In this document: positions 25,882-34,018 of the stretch, piece after piece
Position numbering within the stretch: position 1 is the stretch's first letter
Layout: each line of letters opens with the position of its first letter
NCBI RefSeq assembly: GCF_900156395.1
Contig: NZ_FTNL01000013.1
Span: forward strand, 1 to 64,000
DNA length: 64,000 nt
DNA from: Fluoribacter gormanii
Lineage (GTDB): Bacteria > Pseudomonadota > Gammaproteobacteria > Legionellales > Legionellaceae
Direction: 5' to 3'
Program-made: the position numbers and the translations under genes
The notes under the pieces: generated by a model
What the model saw: only the letters and a program-made list of their open reading frames with translations
The model's database searches: none
What the model was told of the DNA's origin: nothing

Positions 25882-26349
25882 ATGATACAAAATACGCCAC
25901 AACTTATTAAAGTCGAAGCTTTTACCGTAATGGGATTGAGTGTGCGAACCCAAAATTCCAATGAGTTTAACCCCCAAACAGCAAAAATTCCGGAACTTTG
26001 GCAACGATTTTATACATTACAAATTCCCGCGCAAAAATCTGACTCACCGATTTATGGGGTATATTCTGATTATGAATCAGATAGTAAAGGGCTTTATACA
26101 GTTACCGCTGGAGTTGAGCTTAATAATTCGGCAATAATAAATCATTTTGATACTGTTAGTATCAAAAAAGGGAATTATCTTGTTTTTAAAAACTCAGGAC
26201 CTATGCCTAAAGCAATTATCGAAACCTGGCAAGCAATTTGGGAATATTTTGAAACTGAATCTAATGTTCTCAGAGCGTATGAGACCGATTTTGAGGTGTA
26301 TACGGGACAAGAGCAATGCGCTATTTACATTGGCGTTAAATACTCTTAA
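25882..26349 (+). CDS. GyrI-like effector-binding domain protein
   Basis: 155-residue stand-alone effector-binding (GyrI/AraC-C-terminal type, SOUL-like fold) protein. Family features: IKVEAFTVMGLSVRTQN at the start, IYGVYSDYESDSKGLYTVTAGVEL in the middle, and WQAIWEYF and CAIYIGVKY at the end. Such domains bind small hydrophobic ligands; the stand-alone members are poorly characterised. The ATG at 25882 has GAAGAGAGA upstream; the frame opens earlier inside the EVE gene but lacks support there. Confidence 0.85.
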   Translation: MIQNTPQLIKVEAFTVMGLSVRTQNSNEFNPQTAKIPELWQRFYTLQIPAQKSDSPIYGVYSDYESDSKGLYTVTAGVELNNSAIINHFDTVSIKKGNYLVFKNSGPMPKAIIETWQAIWEYFETESNVLRAYETDFEVYTGQEQCAIYIGVKYS

Positions 26350-26390
26350 AACTTAGGTTCATGATTTAAATAATTCGTATATCGCCTTGC

Positions 26391-26438
26391 TGCAGTGAAA
26401 CAATAACCGGAAAAATATCATGGTTCTATTTCACTGCA
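26391..26438. terminator. Hairpin between convergent genes
   Basis: TGCAGTGAAA (26391-26400) and TTTCACTGCA (26429-26438) form a perfect 10-bp stem. Inside it, AACC and GGTT can pair further. It sits between the GyrI-like gene (plus) and the SDR gene (minus), so it could be a shared terminator, although T runs are short. Confidence 0.5.
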
Positions 26439-26456
26439 TAAAGCATTACTTGGATA

Positions 26457-27251
26457 CTATGCAATTGTTCGGATAATACCACCATCTACACGAATACTCG
26501 CTCCATTGGTAGCAGAAGATAATGGACTGCATAAGAATACTACCATATTGGCAATTTCTTCAGGAGTAGAAAATCGTTTGATTAGTGAGGTTGGTCTTAA
26601 ATCGTCAAAAATATCTTTCTCAATCTGTTTCGTTGATTTATTTTGTTGCTTTCCAAGGTCGCTTACAAATTGGCTAATACCTTCGCTGCTGGTAGGGCCG
26701 GGGAGAACTGAATTGACTGTGACATTAGTTCCTTTTGTTGTCTCCGCCATACCTCGCGCAATGGCAAGCTGTGCCGTTTTACTCATGCCATAATGCACCA
26801 TTTCTTTAGGAATTTGTACCGCTGATTCACTTGAAATAAATATGATTCTGCCCCAGTTTTGCTTTAGCATAGGGGTTATATAATGACGACTTAATCGAAC
26901 GCCGCTCATTACATTGACCTCAAACATATGTAACCATTCTTCATCTGAAATATCAACAAAGGGCTTGGTGTTGTAAATACCAGCATTATTGACAAGAATT
27001 TCTACTGTGGGTATTTGCTTGATTAAAGCTTCTGTTTCACTTTTTTGACTTAAATCAGCAGGTGCTGCAATCAAAATGGCTTCGGGATTGTGTACTTTTA
27101 TTTGTTGCATTGCCTCATTTACTCTATCCTTGGTTCGGCCATTAATTACAACAGTTGCGCCTTCCTGTGCTAATATTTGCGCGATTGCGAAACCAATTCC
27201 TGCAGTGGAGCCCGTCACTAATGCAGTTTTACCTTTAAGTTTTAGATCCAT
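26457..27251 (-). CDS. SDR-family oxidoreductase
   Basis: Classical short-chain dehydrogenase of 264 residues. It has the NAD(P)-binding TGSTAGIG near residue 14, NNAG near 88, the catalytic serine in IFISSESA, and Tyr-x-x-x-Lys in YGMSKTAQLA. The position after TG-x3-GIG is followed by INGRTKDRV, and an Arg at that point suggests NADP(H) preference. The substrate is unknown. One of three SDR genes in the window. Single gene on the minus strand with an AGGGAA ribosome binding site. Confidence 0.92.
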   Translation of the reverse strand: MDLKLKGKTALVTGSTAGIGFAIAQILAQEGATVVINGRTKDRVNEAMQQIKVHNPEAILIAAPADLSQKSETEALIKQIPTVEILVNNAGIYNTKPFVDISDEEWLHMFEVNVMSGVRLSRHYITPMLKQNWGRIIFISSESAVQIPKEMVHYGMSKTAQLAIARGMAETTKGTNVTVNSVLPGPTSSEGISQFVSDLGKQQNKSTKQIEKDIFDDLRPTSLIKRFSTPEEIANMVVFLCSPLSSATNGASIRVDGGIIRTIA

Positions 27252-27395
27252 GATTTATTCCCTGAAATCAATCAGTTTAAATGAAAGAAACCTATTTATA
27301 GGTTTAATCATGCAGCTTAGCAAATTTTTTTTAATTTTTAATCTTTTTTATAATTAATTCTTCTTATAGAAGAATGATGTTTGGAAGAAAGATAC

Positions 27396-28925
27396 CTAGG
27401 ATAAGTCAATACTTGCAATAGAATCACTGGCAGAAGGTTCATTCGGAATGTCATTCTCTGAAGCCCCGTTAGCAATTTCTTTATTACTATTATTGTTTTT
27501 CATTGTATTTAGTTGATTTTTCATATTTTCTTGCAACGACTTTCGTGAAGAGAGTTCCCATCCCGCATTAAATGTAGCCCAGCCACGGGATGTCAGATCC
27601 GATTTAATGTCTATCTTTCCAGCGGATACTACAGATAATGTTGCTGAAACTAGATCGGCGACTGTACCTGCAAAGATCTTTATTAATCCTTTTAAAATTT
27701 TTAATTCTGGGAATTCAACTGCAAGCTTATTTTTAAGTTTTTCGTATTGCTCGCGGCTTTTATCTGTCTGAGTTTCAGGACTGATTGCCATCGAAGTAGT
27801 CCTAACAGTGGTTTCCAACAACAAACGTTTACCACTAACCTCCTGACCTTGTTGCTTTTTTATTTCTTCTAAAACATTTATTCCTTGTTTAAGGACTTCT
27901 AATTTAGGAGAAGCTTCTTGCTGTTCTCCTTCTGCTTGTTTTTGTTTTTTGATCTGCTCATCTAGCTCCGTCTCACATTCTTGTATCCGTTGTGCTAACA
28001 AATTTTCGACACGTTGGTGAGGGCAATTAAAGTCTCTCCATTCAATGAGCCATGCTTTTTGGGGATCATCTTTTAGTTGTTTATAATTTGCATTGACATA
28101 AGCATCAACCGAGTTCCATATGAGATTTATATGATGATTTATACCTCGGCCTTTAACCATGGTTGGTGCAGCATGTAATGCTTGCTCGAATTCTTCACGA
28201 CTCATTGGGATTTTTTCCATTCCAGCCCGTACTTCTTTTTCGGTTAATGGTTGAAAGGATTTTATTAAGTTGTAATAAGCAGAGGCTACTCCACCTCGAT
28301 CAATTGCGTCTTTACAACTGAAGTTGATGCTGTTGGGTTTTAATGACTCTATAATATAGTTCGGTAGTTCATATTTAACAAAATGAAACCATACTGCCTG
28401 GTGTTGCGCTTCAGACAATTCAGTATGATCTGGATTTATTACGGCATCAAAGCTCTTATCAATTAGTTTTTTTAGAATTCTAGCTTCAGCTTCAGGTGAA
28501 TACCTGCCATCTTCCTTAAATATTTTTTCACGAATTCGTTTGCTGATGTGGAAGTCTTTTATTTTCATTAACCCAGGAGGAGTGTAGTCTCGGTTTGCAA
28601 TCAAGGTTTTGGCTTGCTCATCACTAAGATGCAATGAGGCGTGTTGTTGCTTGTTAATATCGTTTAGATTTTTCTCAAATTGATGAAAGTCCTTAATAGG
28701 TAGTTCTTTGGACTCACCATTTGAGTCAATATAATACAGTTTTTTATTGTTGTTAACATCATTACAATATATATAACTTCCTGTATATTCATTAAGATCT
28801 TTAGGTAATTCAGATTTTAAATGGAGATTATACCCCTCAGACTCTTGCGCGATCCGTAAAAACTCTTCTTTTAGATCTGTAGGTTTATATTGGGGTTTAG
28901 TATCCGCATATGCATCTTGACTCAT
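27396..28925 (-). CDS. Putative effector with Cys-X5-Arg phosphatase-like motif
   Basis: 509 residues from the ATG at 28925, which has AAGGGG just upstream. Soluble. Residues 204-210 read CKDAIDR, followed by GG, in the context INFSCKDAIDRGGVAS. This fits the Cys-X5-Arg active-site loop of protein tyrosine/phosphoinositide phosphatases and shares CK and DR with the CKSGKDRTG loop of the SopB/IpgD family. Upstream helices and a central Glu/Gln-rich coiled coil (~320-370, ETELDEQIKKQKQAEGEQQE) follow no known bacterial enzyme. Residues ~420-445 (LIKIFAGTVADLVSATLSVVSAG) are hydrophobic and could bind membrane. The C-terminus is Asn/Ser/Glu-rich (ASENDIPNEPSASDS). Family not recognised; effector and phosphatase roles are inference. 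It lies 57 bases after the coiled-coil gene, probably one transcript. Confidence 0.8.
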   Translation of the reverse strand: MSQDAYADTKPQYKPTDLKEEFLRIAQESEGYNLHLKSELPKDLNEYTGSYIYCNDVNNNKKLYYIDSNGESKELPIKDFHQFEKNLNDINKQQHASLHLSDEQAKTLIANRDYTPPGLMKIKDFHISKRIREKIFKEDGRYSPEAEARILKKLIDKSFDAVINPDHTELSEAQHQAVWFHFVKYELPNYIIESLKPNSINFSCKDAIDRGGVASAYYNLIKSFQPLTEKEVRAGMEKIPMSREEFEQALHAAPTMVKGRGINHHINLIWNSVDAYVNANYKQLKDDPQKAWLIEWRDFNCPHQRVENLLAQRIQECETELDEQIKKQKQAEGEQQEASPKLEVLKQGINVLEEIKKQQGQEVSGKRLLLETTVRTTSMAISPETQTDKSREQYEKLKNKLAVEFPELKILKGLIKIFAGTVADLVSATLSVVSAGKIDIKSDLTSRGWATFNAGWELSSRKSLQENMKNQLNTMKNNNSNKEIANGASENDIPNEPSASDSIASIDLS

Positions 28926-28982
28926 CAACCCCTTATCTGCAGGAAGCGTAATAACAGCTATATTTTTATGTTCAATTTCAAG

Positions 28983-30149
28983 TCATTCTAACTGCTCGGT
29001 TAACTCTTTTTCCTTTTTTCCTTCGAAATCGTCTCTATCACGCCCAAGAAGATTAAAATAAATATGAGTTATTCTATCCTCATCTATTTTATCATCATCT
29101 TCCAGTTCTTCTTGTGCTATAGTGTTATCTACTTCAAGTTCTTCTTGTTCTATAGTGTTACTTACTTCAAGTTCTTCCTGAGTTTGTTTTTTTAGGTCTT
29201 GTTCTTTTTTTGCAATTAAGCGTTTTGCTCGCTCTTTTTTTGCTTGTTCTACTCTCTCTTGCTCTCTTTCGGCCTCAATTTTTAAAAATCGTTCGAATAA
29301 AGGACTAATGCGAGCTGTACCATGATGACGTTGTCCCTGTGTCCCAAAGCGGTATTCAATAGGGCCATTACGATTGTAGTTGTAATGCCTTATTGTGGAT
29401 AAACTGGTTCCATGCTGTGGTTTATAATCATCAGACATCATGGCCGTTAATCGACCTAAAGCTGAACCTTCATAGGATGGTGATTTGGAATTTTGATTGA
29501 TAGGTGTTTCTTTATCGCTTACATGATGTGAAATGGATTTTTCAATGCTTGGTGAATTTGGCGTCTGATTTAGAGTAATTTCTTTAATATTCTCAAATGT
29601 ATCTTCTAGGATATGATTATCATTAGCATATAGAGAGCAAATAAAATCATCTAAAGCATTAAGTTCTTCTTTAAGTGCTTGGGCTTTTTTGTTTAGTATT
29701 TCATCTAAAGGTAATACCTCGGGTTCTTTATTATTATAGTCAATTACTCCAATTTTCTTTATGGAATCTAAAAATCCCAAAACTCCGATGAATCTTCGCT
29801 GTAAATGTGAAGGGAAAATCTGTTGTTGGGATTGAAGAATATCTTTCTGTACTTCAATTCGTGCGGATTCAGTATTCAAATCATATTTGGCTTTATCATA
29901 AATAGTTTCAATATTCTCTTCGAGATAAGCAAAAAATTGTTTGTATAAATCACCATATGGATAGCTAGGATCATAATCTTCTTTTTTTTTATCTTGAAGT
30001 GACGATAACGCTGTAGCCATATCTGGTGGCAGTGATTTTAATTCAATTACTGCTTTAGGGAGTTTTATATTCCTTAAGTAGTTAAAGCAGTTTTTATTAT
30101 GCAGTTTATCACTGGTTATTGATTTAGTTTCTTCTTTTGAACCAAACAT
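28983..30149 (-). CDS. Glu-rich coiled-coil protein with 11-residue repeats, candidate effector
   Basis: 388 residues, soluble, unrecognised. The first ~200 residues are predicted helical. Residues ~285-330 form a highly charged coiled coil (EAEREQERVEQAKKERAKR). Three tandem 11-residue repeats follow, each beginning EELE (EELEVSNTIEQ, EELEVDNTIAQ, EELEDDDKIDE). The last residues, KKEKELTEQLE, are Glu-rich, like Dot/Icm E-block signals. Probably co-transcribed with the Cys-X5-Arg gene downstream. Effector status is inferred. Confidence 0.75.
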   Translation of the reverse strand: MFGSKEETKSITSDKLHNKNCFNYLRNIKLPKAVIELKSLPPDMATALSSLQDKKKEDYDPSYPYGDLYKQFFAYLEENIETIYDKAKYDLNTESARIEVQKDILQSQQQIFPSHLQRRFIGVLGFLDSIKKIGVIDYNNKEPEVLPLDEILNKKAQALKEELNALDDFICSLYANDNHILEDTFENIKEITLNQTPNSPSIEKSISHHVSDKETPINQNSKSPSYEGSALGRLTAMMSDDYKPQHGTSLSTIRHYNYNRNGPIEYRFGTQGQRHHGTARISPLFERFLKIEAEREQERVEQAKKERAKRLIAKKEQDLKKQTQEELEVSNTIEQEELEVDNTIAQEELEDDDKIDEDRITHIYFNLLGRDRDDFEGKKEKELTEQLE

Positions 30150-30252
30150 AATATTCTCGAATGATAAATATATAAATATTAAAGCTTTATATTTATAGTC
30201 TAGACCTAATTTATTAAAAGAATATTAAGTTTTTACATATATATTTTGTTAT

Positions 30253-31158
30253 TTATAAAGGATAAAAAAATGTGGCTTCATGCTTGTTATAAAACATATT
30301 AATAAGAAATGAATTAGGTATTTCTTGAAATTTTTTTATTGTAGCCAACTCAATTTCTCCTTGTAATTTTATGGTAAAAATCAGTTGTTTTGCTTTTCCC
30401 GACTCTATCCATTTCATGATGAGCGCATACGCTCGCTCAGGATAACAGGCCACATCTGATAAAACCCAATCATAACTGTGTTCCCACTGCATGGGATCTA
30501 TAGCGAAGGCACTTTGTTGCAAGTAGTTAATGCGTGGTAGTTTGGCAATTTTAGGGTCTAATAAAGCTTTATCCACAGCAGTTACAGATGCTCCCAGTGT
30601 TTGCATGACATAGGTCCATCCTCCTGGAGAAGCGCCTAAATCCAGGGCTTTATCACCTGGTTTTGGATACTTCCCTAATAGCGTCAATGCTTCCCAAAGT
30701 TTTAAGTAGGCTCGATTCGGAGGATTTATTTTATCTTCAATAAAATAGCATACTCCATGCGGCCATTTTTTCTGGCGTTTTGCGCTATAAATTAAAGTAT
30801 TTTTATCTAATAAGCTAAAAGCACCTATTGATGGAATTTCAGATTCAATAGGAAAATGACGCATGAGGGGGGGAACTTGACGTAATTGTTCTTCGATTAG
30901 TCGAGAGCGTCTGATGTTAGAAATAGGGTGCAAGTACCAAAATTTTCCTGCTTGACGAAGAATTCGTACGGCTTCTGAAATTGATTGGAAAGTTACTGTT
31001 TGAGGTTCTAACCAAATATCTTGAGCAAAGCATACATCCAGTTTTTTATGAGGGGAAAAAACCAAATCTTCTATAATGTGTGACACTTCACCTAGTTCTT
31101 CAGATAGTAATGTAAGAAATTCTGGTTTAGCGACATAAATCGCAGCAATTTTATCCAT
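30253..31158 (-). CDS. rlmM: 23S rRNA C2498 ribose 2'-O-methyltransferase, RlmM-like
   Basis: SAM-dependent 2'-O-methyltransferase of the RrmJ/FtsJ fold, 301 residues; somewhat shorter than E. coli RlmM (366). The N-terminal THUMP-like part is followed by the SAM-binding motif LDLGASPGGWTYVM and the FtsJ-type catalytic residues: Asp in VLSDVACYP, Lys in FTIKLQGE, Glu in NKHEATFF. The motif KKWPHGVCYF is shared with RlmM. It should methylate C2498 in the peptidyl-transferase loop. Divergent from the SDR gene at 31334. Confidence 0.85.
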   Translation of the reverse strand: MDKIAAIYVAKPEFLTLLSEELGEVSHIIEDLVFSPHKKLDVCFAQDIWLEPQTVTFQSISEAVRILRQAGKFWYLHPISNIRRSRLIEEQLRQVPPLMRHFPIESEIPSIGAFSLLDKNTLIYSAKRQKKWPHGVCYFIEDKINPPNRAYLKLWEALTLLGKYPKPGDKALDLGASPGGWTYVMQTLGASVTAVDKALLDPKIAKLPRINYLQQSAFAIDPMQWEHSYDWVLSDVACYPERAYALIMKWIESGKAKQLIFTIKLQGEIELATIKKFQEIPNSFLINMFYNKHEATFFYPL

Positions 31159-31333
31159 AAGTTGAACTTAAAATAAGGTTTAAAAAAACGATATATTATC
31201 ATTATGACCATATAAGAAACGAGACTGCAAAGATAAAAAACATTTGAAGAGCCATGACAATGATATTTTGCATCTGATCTGTAATATACTGAATGAGGTG
31301 AATAAAATTCTATATCGACTAAAGGGAATTAAA

Positions 31334-32074
31334 ATGGAAAAGAAAACTGTTCTTATTACAGGGGCTCTTACAGGAATCGGTAAAGCAACCGCTTTTGCAT
31401 TTGCTCAGGAAGGTGCAAATGTCATAATTTCTGGGCGTAAACAAGAAGTTGGTGATTCTCTAGCTAAAGACCTCCGAGCCCTTGGTGCGGATGTACTATT
31501 CATTCGAGCTGATGTTCGTTACGATGATGAAGTTAACGCACTTATAGAGAGTACAGTAAAACATTTCGGTCGTTTGGATGTTGCCGTCAACAATGCAGGC
31601 GTAGAGGGATTCGTCGCGCCATTTGTAGAACAAACTATAGAGAATTATCATTCGATCTTTGATACGAATGTGTTTGGTGTCTTTTTAAGCATTAAGCATG
31701 AGCTTAAAATTATGATACCACAAGGATCTGGATGCATTATCAATCTTTCATCACTTGCGGGTCAAAAAGCGGTTCCGGGCGGAGCAGTTTATTGTGCCTC
31801 AAAACATGCTGTGGAAGGATTTACCAAAGTCGCTGCACTTGAAGCGGCAGCTGCTAATGTTCGCGTCAATGCAATTGCCCCAGGTCCGATTAGTACGGAT
31901 ATGTTCGATCGTTTTGTAGGCACAGAAGAAAATAAATCTGCTTTTCTGGAAATGGTGCCTCTAAAACGGGTTGGTCTTCCTGAAGAGATAGCACAAACAA
32001 TTGTTTTTCTGGCTTCAGATAAAGCACCATATATTACTGGTAAAGTGATTGGAGTGGATGGTGGTATGGCCTAA
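31334..32074 (+). CDS. SDR-family oxidoreductase
   Basis: 246-residue classical SDR with TGALTGIG, the NNAG motif (VAVNNAGVEG), catalytic Ser in INLSSLAGQ and Tyr-x-x-x-Lys in YCASKHAVEG; it ends with DGGMA. The ISGRK after the glycine motif suggests NADP(H). The ATG at 31334 has AAAGGGA 6-13 bases upstream; the longer frame from 31244 has no support. Substrate unknown. Confidence 0.92.
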   Translation: MEKKTVLITGALTGIGKATAFAFAQEGANVIISGRKQEVGDSLAKDLRALGADVLFIRADVRYDDEVNALIESTVKHFGRLDVAVNNAGVEGFVAPFVEQTIENYHSIFDTNVFGVFLSIKHELKIMIPQGSGCIINLSSLAGQKAVPGGAVYCASKHAVEGFTKVAALEAAAANVRVNAIAPGPISTDMFDRFVGTEENKSAFLEMVPLKRVGLPEEIAQTIVFLASDKAPYITGKVIGVDGGMA

Positions 32075-32196
32075 TTTAGGGCCGTAATGTCTGGAATGCA
32101 TTTCGCTTCAGTTCATTTCTATGAAAGTGAAATGCTGACTCCAAATAAGCTAAGTAAAAAATCTGATTGGCGTGAGGGTTTATGAGATAATATATA

Positions 32197-32628
32197 TTAG
32201 GACTTTTCCATATAATTTTCTCTAGATTCAAGACCCAAGGCTGCGCCAAATTTCTGTGCCGCAGAAATGAAACTGCAAAAAGCAATTAATTCCGCAATTT
32301 CCGCCTCAGAGAAATATTTTTTTAAGCGAAGGATTTCGTTTTTATCAATGGACTGGGTAATTGAAAACAGATTAGCAAACCTTAATGCCTCAACAAGTCG
32401 ATCTCCTTGTGGATTTTGATCCGGTGGCCCGGCTTTTGCCATACAATACTGGCATTGATTATTAAATGCTAAAGCGCGCCTTACTTGCTCCAAAAAATCA
32501 GCATTAAATGTGTTGCTCTTTAAAAAAACCATCTCCAATTTTCCCCATTGATCCAGTACTTCTGGGGCATGCCCCAAAAGACGTTCAAAAGGAGATGTTC
32601 CATATTCTGATAACTGGATAAATGACAT
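32197..32628 (-). CDS. AhpD-like / carboxymuconolactone decarboxylase family protein
   Basis: 143-residue all-helical protein of the AhpD-like fold. The redox CxxC is in NNQCQYCMAKAG, preceded by EQVRRALAF, the typical pre-motif helix. AhpD proteins relay electrons to peroxiredoxins or act as peroxidases; the substrate cannot be read from sequence. Isolated minus-strand gene next to the hibernation factor gene. Confidence 0.85.
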   Translation of the reverse strand: MSFIQLSEYGTSPFERLLGHAPEVLDQWGKLEMVFLKSNTFNADFLEQVRRALAFNNQCQYCMAKAGPPDQNPQGDRLVEALRFANLFSITQSIDKNEILRLKKYFSEAEIAELIAFCSFISAAQKFGAALGLESRENYMEKS

Positions 32629-32730
32629 AGTATATTTTACCTGCTGTTTCTCATCTGATATAAAAGTATATGTATAAAAGTGTGTATTTTAAATATGTAG
32701 CGAAATCTTATGATCTCTCGATTGGATTAT

Positions 32731-32761
32731 TGATGAAAAAGACAATCTGTCTTTTTCATCA
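32731..32761. terminator. Strong hairpin downstream of hpf
   Basis: A 14-bp perfect stem (TGATGAAAAAGACA / TGTCTTTTTCATCA) with a 3-base loop lies 10 bases beyond the hpf stop. The T run is inside the stem rather than after it. Likely ends the CBS-hpf transcript. Confidence 0.55.
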
Positions 32762-32770
32762 ATGATTACT

Positions 32771-33325
32771 TTATTTCACATATACAGTGCTTGCTGCAGG
32801 ACCATCATTACTTCTTGCTTCAACAAAACTAACTCTTTTTCCTACTTCTAATTTATCGAAATCATAATCGATTACACTTTTACTGGTAAAACGAAGTCTT
32901 CTGCCATCAATTGTTTCAATAAAACCATAATCAGCCAGAGGCGCTATTTCACGAACAAGTCCTATTGGTGGAAGTTCGTGATGTTTTATTTCACCACGTT
33001 GTTTATGAACGTATTTTTGCAGTTGCCGTGTCATAGCAAGAAATTTATCTCTTATCGCTACATAAACGTCTTCATAAGCGTGATTTTCTGCAAGATCTCG
33101 ATTGACTACGAGTTCTGCATTTGGAACAACAAGATCAATACGCACATGAAAAATTCTCCCTTTATTGTGATGTCGATGCGTTTCAATGCTTACGTTACAA
33201 CTAATAATACCGTCAAAATACTTCCCTAATTTTTCAGCATGCTTGCGTACATTACTCTCAATAGCTTTTGAATACCTTAGATTATTGAATATTATTTGTA
33301 TAGGAAAATATGCTGAATTGTTCAT
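32771..33325 (-). CDS. hpf: Hibernation promoting factor with C-terminal cold-shock domain
   Basis: 184 residues. The N-terminal ~105 residues match the HPF/RaiA fold (FPIQIIFNNLRYSKAIESNVRKHAEKLGKYF, DVYVAIRDKFLAMTRQLQKY). The C-terminal ~65 residues are a cold-shock-like OB fold (GFIETIDGRRLRFTSKSVI, VGKRVSFVEA). HPF-type proteins bind the 30S subunit and silence ribosomes in stationary phase; the OB domain may add RNA binding. AAGGAG precedes the ATG. It follows the CBS gene by 44 bases, plausibly one operon used in nutrient stress. Confidence 0.9.
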   Translation of the reverse strand: MNNSAYFPIQIIFNNLRYSKAIESNVRKHAEKLGKYFDGIISCNVSIETHRHHNKGRIFHVRIDLVVPNAELVVNRDLAENHAYEDVYVAIRDKFLAMTRQLQKYVHKQRGEIKHHELPPIGLVREIAPLADYGFIETIDGRRLRFTSKSVIDYDFDKLEVGKRVSFVEARSNDGPAASTVYVK

Positions 33326-33369
33326 TGTTTGCTCCTTATATCACATACATCAATATCGTTTATTTAAAA

Positions 33370-33819
33370 CTATATTCTCTGTTTTGCTTCTTTTTTTTGC
33401 TGAATTTTTATTACATCAACCATTTTGACCATTGTCTCTGCTAGAATTTCAATAAAATCATCCAGAGTAATTATACCTATAAGCGTTTTGTCATTATTGA
33501 CAACCGGTAAACGACGTATTTTTTTTGAATGCATTATTTCAAGCGCATCAAAAAGACTGTCATTCTCAAAGACGCAACTAAAAGGTTCTGTGAGAATATC
33601 TCGGACTAACAATGAGTCAGGTTTAACACCTGCGGCCATAACTTCGACGACTAAGTCACGATCAGTAACAATACCTATTGGTATCTTCCTATTTTCTTGT
33701 TCCTCGAGTAAAACCAAGTCGCCAACATGATGGGAACGCATGAGCTCTGCAGCATTTTTTACTGATTCATAGTCATTGATGACAACTACATCCCGGTTAC
33801 AGTATTCGCCAACTCTCAT
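33370..33819 (-). CDS. CBS-domain protein
   Basis: 149 residues consisting of a tandem CBS pair: the first at about 7-65 (VVVINDYESVKNAAELMRSHHVGDLVLLE...GIVTDRDLVVEVMA) and the second at ~72-130 (ENDSLFDALEIMHSKKIRRLPVVNNDKTLIGIITLDDFI). CBS pairs bind adenine nucleotides and regulate partners. No catalytic domain. Upstream of hpf in the same direction, with a GGGAGACC ribosome binding site. Confidence 0.93.
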   Translation of the reverse strand: MRVGEYCNRDVVVINDYESVKNAAELMRSHHVGDLVLLEEQENRKIPIGIVTDRDLVVEVMAAGVKPDSLLVRDILTEPFSCVFENDSLFDALEIMHSKKIRRLPVVNNDKTLIGIITLDDFIEILAETMVKMVDVIKIQQKKEAKQRI

Positions 33820-34018
33820 AAAGGTCTCCCAAAATAATAGTTGTTATCGTTTTTTGCTTTGTAAACAAAGTACTTTTCGAGATAGAAAATGTTTCATATT
33901 CACTAGGTCGAACAACGAAATGACCGCAGGGAATGAACGTTTAATAATTTTACTAACTGTTTTTAGTATAGTATATAAAACCTGGATTCGGGCTAACTCG
34001 ACTGAATTGACAATGATT

